The position numbers and the translations under genes are program-made. A DNA stretch of 64,000 bases from Mangrovimicrobium sp033283325 (GTDB lineage: Bacteria > Pseudomonadota > Gammaproteobacteria > Pseudomonadales > Halieaceae), in assembly GCA_033283325.1 (NCBI GenBank), contig JAWMQO010000004.1, positions 124,001-188,000 on the forward strand, written 5' to 3'. Of this stretch, positions 36,765 through 45,740 are shown one piece after another; the first letter of the stretch is position 1; each line of letters begins with the position of its first letter. The notes under the pieces are model-generated. The model ran no database searches. It saw nothing but the letters and a program-made list of their open reading frames with translations, and had not been told where the DNA came from.

Positions 36765-38128
36765 GTCTCGTTTCCAGGTGTGTTCAGGAGAGGGCGGCCG
36801 CGTGCCTCGCCCCGGATTTCACCGTCACTGAAAACCGTCTCGCCACGCAGCAGGGTGCGCTCGACGCGACCGCTGACGGCGCGCCCCTCGTAGGGCGTGA
36901 TCTTGTGGCGGTAGCGGATGATGTCCGGCTCGATGGTGTAGCCGCCGCCGTCGTCGAAGACCACCAGGTCCGCATCGTAGCCCGCGGCGATGCGCCCCTT
37001 GCGCTCGCCGAGGCCAGCGAAGCGGGCCGGGCGAGTGGCCATCCAGTCGACCACCTGGGCCAGGCTGAAGCCTCGCTCGCGGGCCTCGGTCCAGATCAGG
37101 GACAAACCGAACTGCAGGGAGGAAATGCCGCCCCAGGCCTTTTCCAGGTCACCACTGGCGATGTGCTTCAACTGCGGCGTGCAGGGAGAGTGGTCGGAGA
37201 CCACCAGTTCGATAGTGCCCGCGGCAAGGCCCTCCCAGAGCCGCTGGCGATTTTCATCCTCGCGGATCGGCGGGCAGCACTTGTACAGGGTCTTGCCGTC
37301 CGGGCAGGCCTCGGCGAAGAGCGTCAGGTAGTGCGGGCAGGTTTCCGCGGTGATATTCAGGCCTTCAGCACGGGCCGCTTCGATGGCGGCGATGGCATCG
37401 GCACTCGAAAGGTGGACGATATGCATGCGCGCGCTGTGCCCGGCAGCCGCGGCCTCACGGGCCAGGCCGATCACCATATCGATGGCGTCGTTCTCCCACT
37501 GGCGGGGCCGGGAGGCGAGGAAACTCTGGTAGCTGTGGCCGATCTCCGGCGGGGGGGCGTTCTCCCGGTCCAGTTCAGCGTGCACCAGGTAGGGCAGCTT
37601 ATAGCGCGACAGGATAGGAATCGCCTTGCGCATTTCCTCCTCGCCAACCTGCGGGAAATCGTCGATACCGGAATGGATAGTGAATGACTTGGCGCCGAGG
37701 ATACCTGCGCGGCACAGCGCGTCGAGGTCATCCAGGTTATCGGGCACCACGCCGCCCCAGAAACCGCAGTCGATCCACAACTGGTGACCGACTGCTGCAA
37801 GTTTTTCTTCCAGCGCAGCCACGGTGGTGGTCACCGGGATGCAATTCAGGGGCATGTCCACCACCGTGGTGATCCCGCCGGCGGCGGCCGCCTGGGTGGC
37901 GGTGTCGAAGCCCTCCCACTCGGTGCGACCCGGTTCGTTGATGTGCACGTGGGTATCCACCAGGCCGGGCATCAGTACCCGTTCGCCGAGGTCTTCCACG
38001 GGGCAGTCCAGCGCGACGCAGCCGTCGAGGACCTCACGGATACGGCCGTCCTCGACCACCACTGTCGCCGCGCGCTCGGTGCCGTCGATCACGACACGGC
38101 GACTGTACAGCGCGAAGGCATTACTCAT
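36761..38128 (-). CDS. allB: Allantoinase
   Basis: 455 aa. Opens the hydantoin ring of allantoin to give allantoate. The binuclear metal site is shown by PGLVDTHVHINEPGRTEWEG, the probable carboxylated Lys in GAKSFTIHSGIDD, HIVHLSSADA, the CPHYLT block and VVSDHSPC. Length and order are standard for bacterial AllB. It overlaps xdhC by 8 bp. Confidence 0.96.
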   Translation of the reverse strand: MSNAFALYSRRVVIDGTERAATVVVEDGRIREVLDGCVALDCPVEDLGERVLMPGLVDTHVHINEPGRTEWEGFDTATQAAAAGGITTVVDMPLNCIPVTTTVAALEEKLAAVGHQLWIDCGFWGGVVPDNLDDLDALCRAGILGAKSFTIHSGIDDFPQVGEEEMRKAIPILSRYKLPYLVHAELDRENAPPPEIGHSYQSFLASRPRQWENDAIDMVIGLAREAAAAGHSARMHIVHLSSADAIAAIEAARAEGLNITAETCPHYLTLFAEACPDGKTLYKCCPPIREDENRQRLWEGLAAGTIELVVSDHSPCTPQLKHIASGDLEKAWGGISSLQFGLSLIWTEARERGFSLAQVVDWMATRPARFAGLGERKGRIAAGYDADLVVFDDGGGYTIEPDIIRYRHKITPYEGRAVSGRVERTLLRGETVFSDGEIRGEARGRPLLNTPGNET

Positions 38129-38993
38129 TTTCCGCTTCCACCATGCTCAGTTGATCACTCAGGCGGCGCTGCTCGGCAGGCGTCGGGCCCGGCGCCGATT
38201 CACCGGCAAACTGCTGCTGGTAGAGACCGATCACCTGCGCCGCTACCGACACCGCCACTTCCACAGGCCGCTTCCCCGGCACCTGGGGCAGGCCGACGGG
38301 GCAGTGCACAGCGGCGTAATCGTCCTGCTCCAGACCTTCGTGTTCCAGCCGCATCCTGAAACGCCGCCACTTGGTGGCCGAGCCGATCAGGCCGATGTAG
38401 CCGGCATCGCGGCGCGCCAGCGCAGCTTTGAGGATGGCGTAGTCCTGCTGGTGGTTGTGGGTCATGATCAGGTACCAGGTTCCCGGTGGCAGCGCCGCGA
38501 CTTCCTCTTCAGGGCGCTCGCTGGTGATACAGCTGACGTTCCCTGCCAGGCCGGCACCCGCCTCGAGATAGTTTTCGCGGCTGTCGATCCAGGACAGGCG
38601 ACAGGGCATCTGCTGCAGCAGGGGAGCCAGGGTGCTTCCCACGTGTCCCGCCCCGAACAGGGCGATGGACAGGCCATTGCCAACGAAACTCTCGAACAGC
38701 ACGCCGGTACTGCCGCCGCAGCATTGGCCGAGGCTGGGCCCCAGGGGAAAGTGCTCTATGTGCTGTCCCGCCCGGCCGAGCATCTCCCCGGCGATAGCGG
38801 CGACCCGCAATTCGAGGTGGCCCCCGCCGATGGTGCCGAAGGCGGCTTGCGCGCAGAACACCATCTTGGTCCCGCTGCCTCGAGGCGTCGAACCGCGGCT
38901 GCCCAGCAGGGTGACCAGCACATAGTCGGACCCGCTGTGTTCCAGGGCCTGCACGGCATCGCTCCAGTGGGTGTGGGTATTCAATTCAATCAC
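38121..38993 (-). CDS. xdhC: Xanthine dehydrogenase accessory protein XdhC
   Basis: 290 aa. XdhC binds and sulfurates the molybdenum cofactor and inserts it into XdhB. Motifs: VLVTLLGSRGSTPRGSGTKM at the N-terminus, CCGGSTGVLFE, and a Rossmann fold starting IALFGAGHVGSTLAPLL followed by SWIDSRE. GTG 38993 overlaps the xdhB stop. Its position directly after xdhB is typical. Confidence 0.94.
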   Translation of the reverse strand: MIELNTHTHWSDAVQALEHSGSDYVLVTLLGSRGSTPRGSGTKMVFCAQAAFGTIGGGHLELRVAAIAGEMLGRAGQHIEHFPLGPSLGQCCGGSTGVLFESFVGNGLSIALFGAGHVGSTLAPLLQQMPCRLSWIDSRENYLEAGAGLAGNVSCITSERPEEEVAALPPGTWYLIMTHNHQQDYAILKAALARRDAGYIGLIGSATKWRRFRMRLEHEGLEQDDYAAVHCPVGLPQVPGKRPVEVAVSVAAQVIGLYQQQFAGESAPGPTPAEQRRLSDQLSMVEAENE

Positions 38994-41338
38994 GACGTCC
39001 CCTCCTTCCCCGCGCTGCGCAGGGCATCGCAGGCCCGCAGGATGCGCTCCGGTGTTGCCGGGGCATCCAGCGGCGGGCTGATACGGTGGCCCGCGAGACT
39101 GGCCACGGCGTCGCGCAGGGCGGACCAGACCGAGATGGCCAACATCAGCGGCGGCTCGCCCACAGCTTTTGAATGGTAAATGGTGGCTTCGACGTTGGGG
39201 CTGTCGGGCAAGAGCTCGACATTGAACACCGGCGGCGTATCGCCGATGGCCGGTATCTTGTAGCTGGCCGGGCCGCTGGTTTGCAGGCGTCCGTCCTCGC
39301 CCCAGACAAGTTCCTCGGTGGTCAGCCAGCCCATGCCCTGAATGAAGCCCCCCTCGATCTGGCCGATGTCGATGGCCGGGTTGAGGGACTGGCCGACATC
39401 GTGGCAGATGTCCACGCGGGTGACCCGGTACTCCCCGGTGAGGGTGTCCAGCAAGACTTCCGAGACGGCGGCGCCATAGGCGTAGTAGAAAAAGGGTCGG
39501 CCCTGCGCGGCCTCCCGGTCGTAGTGAATCAGCGGTGTGCGGTAGAAACCCGTGGCGGACAGGGAGATGCGGTTGAGGTAGGCCAGTTGCGCCAGTTCGG
39601 CAAAGCCCAGCTCGTGTTTCCCCGCATGCAGGGCATCCGCTTCGAAATAAATCTCGTTCGCCGGCACCGCGAAGTGTTGCGCGGCGAATTCAACCAGGCG
39701 CCGCTTGAGTTTCCCCGCCGCGTCGCGCGCCGCCATGCCATTGAGGTCGGTCCCGGCGGATGCGGAAGTCGGCGAAGTGTTGGGGACCTTGTCGGTGCGG
39801 GTCGCGGTACAGGTCACACGTTCCAGCGGCACCTTGAATTCGCTGGCCACGATCTGCGCCACCTTGGTGTAGAGCCCCTGCCCCATCTCGGTACCACCGT
39901 GATTGAGCTGGATGCTGCCATCGGTATAGATGTGGATCAGGGCGCCGGCCTGGTTGAGGTGCTGCACGGTAAAGGAAATACCGAACTTCACCGGTGTCAG
40001 GGACAGGCCGCGCTTGAGTACCGGGCTCTGCGCATTGAAGGCCAGCAGATCCTGGCGGCGCTGCCGGTAAGCGGCGGCCTGTTCCAGGCGCTCCACCAGT
40101 GGGGCGATGATGTGCTGCTCGATACGCTGGCCGTAGTGCGTGGTGTCCCGCCCGCCCTCCTCGCTGTAGAAGTTGCGCTTGCGCACGTCCAGCGGGTCGA
40201 GGCCGGTGGCGGTGGCTATCTGCTCGATAATGTTCTCGATTGCCAGCATGCCCTGGGGGCCACCGAAACCGCGAAAGGCGGTGTGGGAAACTGTGTCGGT
40301 CTTTACCCGGTGACCGACGATGCGCGCCGCGGGAAGGAAGTAGCAATTATCCGAGTGGAACATGGCGCGATCCACGATGGCGTCCGAGAGATCCGGTGAA
40401 TTCCCGCAGTTGCCCGCCAGTTCCAGGTCGAGGGCCTCGATCATGCCCTGGGAATCGTGTGCCACCGCGTAGCGGCTGTAGAAGGGATGACGCTTGCCGG
40501 TGGCGGCGAAATCGTCGGCGCGGGCCAGCCGCAGCTTCACCGCCTTGCCAGTCACCCTCGCCAGCAGCGCCGCCAGACAGGCCCACTGGTTGGCGTGGGT
40601 CTCCTTGCCGCCGAAGGCCCCGCCCATGCGGCGCACTTCGAAAGTGACTTTGCTAAGGGGAAGGCCGAGAACCTCTGCCACCAGCTTCTGCCCTTCCGAG
40701 GGATGCTGGGTGGAACTGTAGACCAGCACGCCTCCGTCCTCCTGTGGCACCGCCATGGAGGCCTGGCCCTCGAGGTACATCTGTTCCTGCCCACCGCTGT
40801 GGAATTCCCCGCGAATCACGTGCTGGGCATTATCAAGTGCAGCACCGGCATCGCCGCGCTGCTGGGTGTGGGTGGGGCGCACGAAACTGCCGCCCGCGAG
40901 GGCCGCCTCGACATCCAGTTCAGCTGGCATCGCTTCGTACTCGACTTTCGCCAGGCGCGCCGCCCGGCGTGCCGCCTGCTGACTGGTCGCGGCTACCGCG
41001 AACAGGGGCTGGCCGTGATAGAGCACTTCGCCCTGGGCCAGGAGAGGGTCACCGGGAAATACCGGGCCGATGTCCCGGTGGCCGGGGATATCTTCACTGG
41101 TGACCACCGCCACGACGCCGGCCGCCCGGCGCACCGCGTCGAGATCCATGGAGACAATACGGCCACGGGCCACGCTGCTGAGGCCGGGGTAGGCGTACAG
41201 CGCACCCGCCGGGGCCGGGATATCGTCGGTGTAAACTGCGGCGCCGGAAACATGCCCGACCGCGCTCTCGTGGGGGCGGGCGCTACCGGCGGCTCCTGCG
41301 GCAGTGCCGACAACGGCTTCTTCAGGCAACTTACGCAC
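38990..41338 (-). CDS. xdhB: Xanthine dehydrogenase molybdopterin-binding subunit
   Basis: 782 aa. Hydroxylates hypoxanthine and xanthine to urate. The sequence shows the XdhB start HESAVGHVSGAAVYTDDIPA, the Moco-contact blocks RRMGGAFGGKE and AFRGFGGPQGML, GGTEMGQGLYTKVAQI, and the catalytic Glu in KAVGEPPLMLAIS near residue 735. It starts at GTG 41338, eight bases inside xdhA. It works as a heterodimer with XdhA. Confidence 0.96.
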   Translation of the reverse strand: MRKLPEEAVVGTAAGAAGSARPHESAVGHVSGAAVYTDDIPAPAGALYAYPGLSSVARGRIVSMDLDAVRRAAGVVAVVTSEDIPGHRDIGPVFPGDPLLAQGEVLYHGQPLFAVAATSQQAARRAARLAKVEYEAMPAELDVEAALAGGSFVRPTHTQQRGDAGAALDNAQHVIRGEFHSGGQEQMYLEGQASMAVPQEDGGVLVYSSTQHPSEGQKLVAEVLGLPLSKVTFEVRRMGGAFGGKETHANQWACLAALLARVTGKAVKLRLARADDFAATGKRHPFYSRYAVAHDSQGMIEALDLELAGNCGNSPDLSDAIVDRAMFHSDNCYFLPAARIVGHRVKTDTVSHTAFRGFGGPQGMLAIENIIEQIATATGLDPLDVRKRNFYSEEGGRDTTHYGQRIEQHIIAPLVERLEQAAAYRQRRQDLLAFNAQSPVLKRGLSLTPVKFGISFTVQHLNQAGALIHIYTDGSIQLNHGGTEMGQGLYTKVAQIVASEFKVPLERVTCTATRTDKVPNTSPTSASAGTDLNGMAARDAAGKLKRRLVEFAAQHFAVPANEIYFEADALHAGKHELGFAELAQLAYLNRISLSATGFYRTPLIHYDREAAQGRPFFYYAYGAAVSEVLLDTLTGEYRVTRVDICHDVGQSLNPAIDIGQIEGGFIQGMGWLTTEELVWGEDGRLQTSGPASYKIPAIGDTPPVFNVELLPDSPNVEATIYHSKAVGEPPLMLAISVWSALRDAVASLAGHRISPPLDAPATPERILRACDALRSAGKEGTS

Positions 41339-42770
41339 AGTGGGTCACCTGCAGTTTGTCCGCGTCCATGCCCTGCGCCAGCAGGAGCCTGCGCAGCAGG
41401 TTGCCGGCAACCTGCATGCGGTAGTCGGCGCTGGCGCGAAAATCGGAGATGGGAGAGAAGTCCCGGGACAGCGCGGCTGCCGCGCGCTCTACTGCCTGTT
41501 CGGAAAAGGGCTGACCTTGCAGTGCGCGCTCGCAATGCCGGGCACGTGCCGGTATCGCCGCCATGCCACCGAAAGCTATGCGCACCTCGCTGACCGTTCC
41601 ACCCTCCCCCAGGACGAGGAAGAAGGCGCCACAGAGGGCGGAAATGTCGTCCTCCAGCCGTTTGCTGATCTTGTACACCTGGAACTGCTGGCCCGGCGCC
41701 GGCAGCGGCACACAGATCGCTTCGATAAATTCGCCGGGCTCCAGGGCGGTTTTGCGGTAGGCGAGGAAAAATTCCTCCAGCGGCAGGGAGCGGGTTTCGC
41801 CGCCGCGGCGCAAGATCAGCCGCGCCCCCAGCGCGAGCAGCACCGGCGGCATGTCGCCGATGGGAGAGGCATTGGCGATGTTGCCGCCGACAGTGCCCTG
41901 GTTGCGGATCTGCAGGGAACCCAGCCGCGCCAGCAATTCTTCCAGCGCAGGCCAGTGTTTGCAGAGGGCGTCCCGGCACTGGCTGTAGGTGGCCGCGGCG
42001 CCGATCAGCAGTTCACCATCGCGCTCTTCCACAAGCTGCAGTTGGGGCACGTTGCCGGTGTATACCAGCGTGTCGATGGACGCCAGCCCCTGGGTGATTT
42101 CCAGGGCGAGATCGGTAGCGCCAGCGACCAGGCGTGCTCCCGGACGGGTTTCCATGATTTCCGCCAGTGTGTCCAGTGAGGTCGGCGCGAAATAATGCTT
42201 CCCCGCCTCCTCCAATGAGGCTTCTTCGCTTGCCAATGCCCGCAGCTGTTCGGCTGTGGCCTGCTCCCGCACGCTGAACTGGTCGGGGCCCGGAGACTGG
42301 TACATCTGCTGTGCCGCATCGAGGATCGGCCGATAACCGGTGCAGCGGCACAGGTTGCCGCCCAGGGATTCGAGGATCTGCTCCCGCTCGGGCTCGGCGT
42401 GGCACTTGCGGTGGGCGAACAGGGACATGACGAAACCCGGGGTACAGAAACCGCACTGGGAGCCGTGGCAATCCACCATCGCCTGCTGGACCGGGTGCAG
42501 GCCGGCCTCGGAGGCCAGGTCCGTTACCGTCAGCAACTGCTGCCCGTGGAGCGTGCCCAAAGGCGTAATACAGGCGTTGACACTGCGGTAGCGCAAGCCC
42601 TCCCCCTCGGGCGAGGCCAGCACGACCGTGCAGGCGCCGCAGTCGCCGGAAGCGCAGCCCTCCTTGGTACCGGTATGCCCCTGGTGATCGCGCAGGTAGT
42701 CGAGCACAGTGGTATTGGGGTCCACCCGATCGACTTCCTGGACCCCGGAATTACTGAGAAAGCGGATCAC
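41331..42770 (-). CDS. xdhA: Xanthine dehydrogenase FeS/FAD subunit
   Basis: About 479 aa. The N-terminal plant-type [2Fe-2S] domain has C39, C44, C47 (GCASGDCGACTVV) and C67. A second [2Fe-2S] domain follows with CGFCTPGF and CRCTGYRP, and the C-terminal ~270 residues form the FAD domain (LVAGATDLALEITQG, TVGGNIANASPIGDMPPVLL). The start GTG 42770 follows CCGGAG by 6 nt; the TTG at 42797 lies inside the operator and is less likely. It is the first gene of the xdhA-to-puuD operon. Confidence 0.95.
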   Translation of the reverse strand: MIRFLSNSGVQEVDRVDPNTTVLDYLRDHQGHTGTKEGCASGDCGACTVVLASPEGEGLRYRSVNACITPLGTLHGQQLLTVTDLASEAGLHPVQQAMVDCHGSQCGFCTPGFVMSLFAHRKCHAEPEREQILESLGGNLCRCTGYRPILDAAQQMYQSPGPDQFSVREQATAEQLRALASEEASLEEAGKHYFAPTSLDTLAEIMETRPGARLVAGATDLALEITQGLASIDTLVYTGNVPQLQLVEERDGELLIGAAATYSQCRDALCKHWPALEELLARLGSLQIRNQGTVGGNIANASPIGDMPPVLLALGARLILRRGGETRSLPLEEFFLAYRKTALEPGEFIEAICVPLPAPGQQFQVYKISKRLEDDISALCGAFFLVLGEGGTVSEVRIAFGGMAAIPARARHCERALQGQPFSEQAVERAAAALSRDFSPISDFRASADYRMQVAGNLLRRLLLAQGMDADKLQVTHCA

Positions 42771-42886
42771 GCCGAACTCCGGAAAAACTTGACACAACTG
42801 TCAGAAAATTAAAACACCAGCCCCGCCCGATGGCAACGCAAAAGAGCGGGAGAAAGCCAGGGAAATACATCAACGCGGGCACCCCT
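42771..42886 (-). promoter_or_regulatory. Promoter of the ten-gene purine operon
   Basis: On the minus strand a -35 TTGCCA (42836-42831) and a -10 TTTAAT (42813-42808) stand 17 bp apart, a good sigma70 pair. Transcription should start about 7 bp further, at the edge of the palindromic operator 42790-42803, which then lies between promoter and ribosome-binding site. This geometry fits repression by blocking initiation or early elongation. Confidence 0.6.
42790..42803. promoter_or_regulatory. RutR-type operator TGACA-N4-TGTCA in front of xdhA
   Basis: TGACACAACTGTCA is a palindrome with perfect 5-bp arms. The same arms occur upstream of the second purine-region TonB receptor (two copies) and of the NCS2 permease-regulator operon. 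It sits at the predicted transcription start of the xdh operon. Confidence 0.65.
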
Positions 42887-44185
42887 TTAGCCGAAAGCGA
42901 ACTTTGCCAGGAAGATAATCGCCAGGAACCAGGCACCCAGAGAGATTTCGCCGCGACGACTGGTCACCAGTTTCACCGCCACGTAAGTGATAAAACCCAG
43001 GGCGATACCATTGGCGATAGAGAACGACAGCGGAATCATCACCGCCGTCAGCAGGGCCGGCAGCAGTTCGGTCGGGTCGTCCCAGTCCAGGGCCTGCAGG
43101 CCGGAGAGCATCAACAGGGCGACGTAGACCAGCGCCCCCGCCGTGGCACAGGCGGGCACCATCCCCGCCAGCGGCGAGAAAAACATCGCCAGGATGAACA
43201 ACAGGCCCACGGTAACGGCGGTAAGCCCGGTGCGCCCCCCGGCGGCGACGCCCGCCGCACTCTCGACGTAACTGGTGACCGGGGCGCAGCTGAGTAAGGC
43301 GCCAGCGACACTCGAACTGCTGTCGGCCTTCAGTGCCCGGTCCATATTCTGGATTTCGCCCCGCTCGTTGACCAGGCCCGCACGGGTGGCAACCCCGAGC
43401 AGGGTCCCCGCCGTGTCGAAGAGGTTCACGAACAGGAAGGCGATGATGACACTGACCATGGCAACATCGAACGCGCCGGCGATATCCAGCTGCAAGAATA
43501 TCGGCGCGACACTGGGCGGCGCGGAAACCACCCCCTGGAATTCGACCAGGCCCACGAACAGGGCGATGGCCGTAATCGACAGGACCCCGATCATGATCGC
43601 ACCGGGCACCTGGCGCACCGAAAGAGCAATGATGATGAGGAAGCCGATAGCGGAAAGCAGGGGCTCGATCTGGGTAAAGTCACCGAGCGACAGGAGGGTC
43701 GCGGGGTTGGCGACGATCACCCCGCCGCTCTTCAGGCCGATAAAGCCGATGAACAGGCCGACGCCGGCGCCCATCGCCACTCGCAGGTCCAGGGGAATAC
43801 TCTCCAGGATCCACGCGCGCAGGCGCGTGACGCTCATCACCACGAAGATCACGCCGGCGATGAACACCGCGCCCATGGCCACCTGCCAGCTGTAACCCAT
43901 CTCGCCGACCACGGTATAGGTAAAGAAGGCATTCAGGCCCATGCCCGGCGCCAGGCCCACCGGCCAGTTGGCATAGAGGCCCATGAAGATGCAGGCCAGC
44001 GCCGCCGCGAGACAGGTGGCGGCAAAGCTGGCGCCGTAGTCCATCCCCGCCGAGGACATCATCTGCGGATTGACGAAGATGATGTAGGCCATCGTGATGA
44101 AGGTGGTCAGTCCCGCGAGTATCTCGGTGGATACCCGCGTACCGTGCGCATCGAGTTTGAACAACCGTTCGAGCAGGGCTTGCAT
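42887..44185 (-). CDS. AzgA/PbuG-like purine permease (NCS2 superfamily)
   Basis: 432 aa with about 12-14 membrane helices. The start LFKLDAHGTRVSTEILAGLTTFITMAYIIFVNP and the blocks GLYANWPVGLAPGMGLNAFF and FVNLFDTAGTLLGVATRAGL are typical of the AzgA branch, proton symporters for adenine, guanine and hypoxanthine. It lies 116 bp upstream of xdhA on the same strand. Its own promoter region is short (48 bp to the next gene upstream), so it may be co-transcribed with the amidohydrolase at 44234. Confidence 0.92.
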   Translation of the reverse strand: MQALLERLFKLDAHGTRVSTEILAGLTTFITMAYIIFVNPQMMSSAGMDYGASFAATCLAAALACIFMGLYANWPVGLAPGMGLNAFFTYTVVGEMGYSWQVAMGAVFIAGVIFVVMSVTRLRAWILESIPLDLRVAMGAGVGLFIGFIGLKSGGVIVANPATLLSLGDFTQIEPLLSAIGFLIIIALSVRQVPGAIMIGVLSITAIALFVGLVEFQGVVSAPPSVAPIFLQLDIAGAFDVAMVSVIIAFLFVNLFDTAGTLLGVATRAGLVNERGEIQNMDRALKADSSSSVAGALLSCAPVTSYVESAAGVAAGGRTGLTAVTVGLLFILAMFFSPLAGMVPACATAGALVYVALLMLSGLQALDWDDPTELLPALLTAVMIPLSFSIANGIALGFITYVAVKLVTSRRGEISLGAWFLAIIFLAKFAFG

Positions 44186-44233
44186 CTGTTTGTGCTTCCT
44201 CTTCTGTATAAAAGCTCGTCTATCTAAACGTCT

Positions 44234-45598
44234 CTATGAACATTTCGCTACCAGGCGTGCCGCGGCCTCGCGCTGATTCGCGAGCAGGCTTTCCAGGTCG
44301 AGGCCGCATACGGCGCCATCGATCACCCGCCACTTGCCACCTACCATGACCCGGTCCGCCCGCTGCGCGCCGCACAGGAGCAGGGCCGCCAACGGTTCGT
44401 GACTGCCGGCAAACGCGATGTCGTCCAGTTTGAACAGGGCCAGGTCCGCCTGTTTGCCGACAGCCAGTTCGCCGATATCCTCGCGCCCCAGGACCGCCGC
44501 GGAGCCGGCCGTGGCCCAGCGCAGTGCGTCCAGGTGGCTGACCGCCGCGGCGCCGTAACGCAGGCGGTTCAGGTACAGCGCCTGCCGCGCCTCGAGGATC
44601 ATGTTACTGCTATCGTTGGAGGCGGAACCGTCCACCGCCAGCCCGACTTTCGCCCCGGCCCTTTCCAGTTCCAGCGTGCGGCACAGCCCCGAGGCCAGCA
44701 GCATGTTGGACCCGGGGCAATGCGCCACACCGACACCCGCCCCGCCGAGGCGCTCGAGCTCCGCATCGGAGAAATGGATGCCGTGGGCCAGCCAGGTCCC
44801 GCTGTGCAGCCACCCCACCCGCTCGAGGTAATCCACGGTGCGGCAACCGAAGCGCTCCTCGCAGAAAGCCTCTTCGTCCAGCGTCTCTGCCAGGTGAGTG
44901 TGTAATCTCACACCGAGCCGGCGAGCCAGTTCGGCACTCTCGCGCATCAGTTCCTCGCTCACGGAAAACGGGGAACAGGGTGCGAGGGCGATCTGGACAA
45001 AGGCGCCCTCGGCAGAATCGTGGTAGCGACTCACCACCCGCTCGCAGTCCGCCAGGATCGCGCTCTCCTGCTGAACAGTCGTTTGTGGCGGCAGGCCGCC
45101 GTCTTGCTCGCCGAGGGACATGGAACCACGGGTGAGTGTCACCCGGCTGCCGATGGTGCCCGCGGCTTCAATCTGCGTATCGATGGCCTCCTCCATACCT
45201 TCAGGGAAGAGGTAGTGGTGATCCGCCGCGGTGGTACAGCCGGAAAGGAGCAACTCCACCAGCGCTACCCGGGTAGCCGTGTAGAGCATCTCGGGCTCAA
45301 GGCCGGCCCAGACCGGGTAGAGGCTTTTCAGCCAGTCGAACAGTTCCTTGTCCAGCGCCGCGGGCAGGGCCCGGGTCAGGGTCTGGTAGAAATGGTGGTG
45401 GGTATTGACCAGGCCCGGCAACAGCACGTGTTCGCGGGCGTCGAACACCGCGTCTACCGGGGCCGAAGGCTGCTCACCGGCACCCAGTAATTGCTCGATC
45501 CGCTCGCCGCGGATGACCAGTCCACCGGGCGCACTCCCCTCCCCCGCGGTAAAGCAGGCCAGGGGGTTTTTGATCCAAATTCGACTGGAGCTACTCAT
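44234..45598 (-). CDS. 8-oxoguanine deaminase-like amidohydrolase (paralog 1)
   Basis: 454 aa, ATZ/TRZ-type amidohydrolase. The metal-site motif PGLVNTHHHFYQTLTRALPAA and DHHYLFPEGMEEAID closely recall the Pseudomonas 8-oxoguanine deaminase PA0142; HTHLAETLDEEAFCEERFGC, HCPGSNMLLASGLC and DGSASNDSSNMILEA complete the site. The reaction would be 8-oxoguanine to urate, feeding PuuD. Two further paralogs lie at 50009 and 54772; this one keeps the motif best. It is followed by the AzgA-like permease gene 48 bp downstream, so the two probably form one operon. Confidence 0.82.
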   Translation of the reverse strand: MSSSSRIWIKNPLACFTAGEGSAPGGLVIRGERIEQLLGAGEQPSAPVDAVFDAREHVLLPGLVNTHHHFYQTLTRALPAALDKELFDWLKSLYPVWAGLEPEMLYTATRVALVELLLSGCTTAADHHYLFPEGMEEAIDTQIEAAGTIGSRVTLTRGSMSLGEQDGGLPPQTTVQQESAILADCERVVSRYHDSAEGAFVQIALAPCSPFSVSEELMRESAELARRLGVRLHTHLAETLDEEAFCEERFGCRTVDYLERVGWLHSGTWLAHGIHFSDAELERLGGAGVGVAHCPGSNMLLASGLCRTLELERAGAKVGLAVDGSASNDSSNMILEARQALYLNRLRYGAAAVSHLDALRWATAGSAAVLGREDIGELAVGKQADLALFKLDDIAFAGSHEPLAALLLCGAQRADRVMVGGKWRVIDGAVCGLDLESLLANQREAAARLVAKCS

Positions 45599-45664
45599 GC
45601 CTGGTATTCCGCAAACTCGACTGAAGCCATATCACCTGCCACCCTGAACAACTTTAGCCCTTTG

Positions 45665-45679
45665 TCACTGGCACAGTGA
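45665..45679. promoter_or_regulatory. Inverted repeat TCACTG-GCA-CAGTGA upstream of paralog 1
   Basis: A perfect 6-bp inverted repeat with a 3-bp spacer, 67 bp before the amidohydrolase start. It differs in sequence and spacing from the TGAC-N6-GTCA palindromes, so it may bind another regulator or be chance. Confidence 0.35.
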
Positions 45680-45689
45680 AACGGCGGGC

Positions 45690-45713
45690 AAAAAAAGGCG
45701 CCCTGAGGGCGCC
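45690..45713 (-). terminator. Rho-independent terminator of the second purine-region TonB receptor
   Basis: Read on the minus strand: perfect stem GGCGCCC/GGGCGCC with a 3-nt loop (45697-45713), followed by seven T. It begins 28 bp after the receptor stop and is the clearest terminator in the window. Confidence 0.88.
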
Positions 45714-45740
45714 AAAACAGACACCTGTAGGCCTGGATAA

